From assembly GCA_017623215.1 (NCBI GenBank), contig JAGAPO010000106.1:1-61085 (forward strand): 61,085 nt of DNA, in the 5' to 3' direction. The stretch comes from Lachnospiraceae bacterium. GTDB taxonomy: Bacteria > Bacillota > Clostridia > Lachnospirales > Lachnospiraceae. The position numbers and the translations under genes are program-made. Below, piece by piece: positions 60,436 through 61,085 of the stretch. Each line of letters starts with the position of its first letter. The stretch's first letter is position 1. A model generated the notes under the pieces. That model ran no database searches, was not told the DNA's origin, and saw nothing but the letters and a program-made list of their open reading frames with translations.

Positions 60436-60894
60436 TTGGCTGAACAATGGTATGGACGCGGAACAGGGCGGTTTCCTGACCGAAAAGGCACTGCTGGAAA
60501 ACGAATCCTTGATATTACGTTACCGCTTGGATGGGATAAGGAACACGGCGGGATCATAGCATTTACCGATGTTTCGGGAAAGCCGCCCGTGCAGTTAGAA
60601 TGGGATATGAAGCTGTGGTGGCCTCAGTGTGAGACCATCATTGCGGCGCGTCTTGCCTATGAAGTATTCAAAGAGGAAAAGTATCGGAACCTGTATCAGG
60701 AAACGGAAAGGTACTGTGAAAAATATTTTGTAGACGAAAAGAATGGAGAATGGTATGGATATTTGCATTATGATAATACCGTCTCCACTACGCTGAAGGG
60801 GAATATTTTCAAAGGACCCTTCCATATTCCGAGACTGTATATGATTATGAGTGTATTTGAGCGCGGAGATTCGATCGAAGAGTACGCGAAATAA
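60436..60894 (+). pseudogene. C-terminal fragment of an N-acylglucosamine 2-epimerase (AGE) family protein
   Basis: The frame from about 60436 encodes WYGRGTGRFPDRK, LPLGWDKEHGGIIAFTDVSG, EWDMKLWWPQCETIIAARLAY and GPFHIPRLYMIMSVFE, the C-terminal barrel segments of AGE/cellobiose epimerases. About 150 of some 390 residues remain. The apparent upstream start (60352) lies in the antisense MATE remnant and is not a natural N-terminus. The fragment is probably not functional. Confidence 0.82.
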
Positions 60895-60898
60895 AAAT

Positions 60899-60948
60899 CA
60901 GGGCTAAGTCAAAAGCGATGAAAAGCAATTGGCTCAGCCCTTTGTTGC
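60899..60948 (+). terminator. Hairpin after the epimerase fragment
   Basis: AGGGCTAAGTC (60900-60910) pairs with GGCTCAGCCCT (60931-60941) with mismatches; TTGTTGCTTT follows. Confidence 0.55.
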
Positions 60949-60986
60949 TTTATAGGAAAGTTCGACTTTCGTTGAACTATTGAACG

Positions 60987-61009
60987 AAAAAGCCCGCGCA
61001 GAGGCGGGC
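60987..61009 (-). terminator. Terminator of the gene entering from the right edge
   Basis: Read on the minus strand: GCCCGC (61009-61004), 6-base loop, GCGGGC (60997-60992), then five T (60991-60987). Confidence 0.8.
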
Positions 61010-61030
61010 AGAAAGAATAGATGACGCTGT

Positions 61031-61084
61031 TTAGAAGATATAAAAACCTTCTACGCCAGCTTCATCAGCAAATAAATCATCTTC
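61031..61084 (-). CDS. C-terminal end of a minus-strand gene cut by the window edge
   Basis: The minus-strand frame from 61084 reads EDDLFADEAGVEGFYIF and stops at TAA (61033-61031), 22 bases before a good minus-strand terminator. Seventeen residues are too few to name a family. Confidence 0.4.
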   Translation of the reverse strand, partial: EDDLFADEAGVEGFYIF

Positions 61085-61085
61085 A

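Overview
The window reads as a chromosomal segment of a spore-forming, low-to-moderate GC member of the Clostridia, most likely Lachnospiraceae. The grounds are a Firmicutes-type dcw (division and cell wall) cluster with a SpoVD-like PASTA transpeptidase, the sporulation block spoIIGA-sigE-sigG, strong AGGAGG ribosome sites, and clostridial gene sequences throughout. No rRNA, tRNA or CRISPR array was seen. Most genes up to 43.3 kb are on the + strand.

Layout. 1-3.4 kb: end of rpe, thiN, ychF, lgt. 3.5-17.3 kb: dcw cluster (mraZ, rsmH, ftsL-like, two class B PBPs, mraY, murD, ftsW/spoVE, murA, divIB, ftsZ), opened by a promoter with 10-bp phased MraZ boxes and closed by a terminator. 17.5-21.8 kb: spoIIGA, sigE, a beta-CASP metallo-hydrolase, sigG. 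22.0-23.2 kb: a LytTR regulator whose phosphoacceptor Asp is replaced by Asn, then a STAS protein. 23.3-42.8 kb: a 12-gene co-directional run encoding a type IV secretion-like machine: VirD4-like ATPase, two VirB6/TrbL-like membrane proteins, a VirB3-VirB4 fusion, a VirB2-like pilin, two related membrane-anchored surface proteins, two lipoproteins, a CPBP protease and two small or charged unknowns. No relaxase, replication or integration gene is visible. 42.9 kb: a small Nif11-like leader peptide with a GG motif and a Cys/His-rich tail. 43.4-44.8 kb (minus): pyrI and pyrB. 45.0-55.2 kb: hexuronate catabolism: lacI-uxaC on the minus strand divergent from uxaB-uxaA, then kdgK, kduI, a nucleoside hydrolase and a TIM-barrel isomerase. 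55.2-61 kb: MarR-MATE (minus), a LysR gene broken by one in-frame stop, MATE plus a cytidylate-kinase-like gene, then gene debris (MATE remnant, AGE-family epimerase fragment).

How the parts fit. The dcw and sporulation blocks are core functions. UxaC, UxaB, UxaA and KdgK form a continuous route from galacturonate to KDPG; KduI adds the pectin-derived branch. Two near-identical operator palindromes flank the lacI-uxaB divergence. The most unusual part is the secretion-like locus: it has the energy, channel and pilin parts of a type IV secretion system but no DNA-mobilisation gene, carries its own cell-surface proteins, and is followed by a putative RiPP-type precursor. I infer a protein or peptide export or cell-contact apparatus rather than a conjugative element. 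At RNA level, several genes across unrelated operons share a leader made of a small GC hairpin, then AGAA (or GGAA), then the ribosome-binding site.
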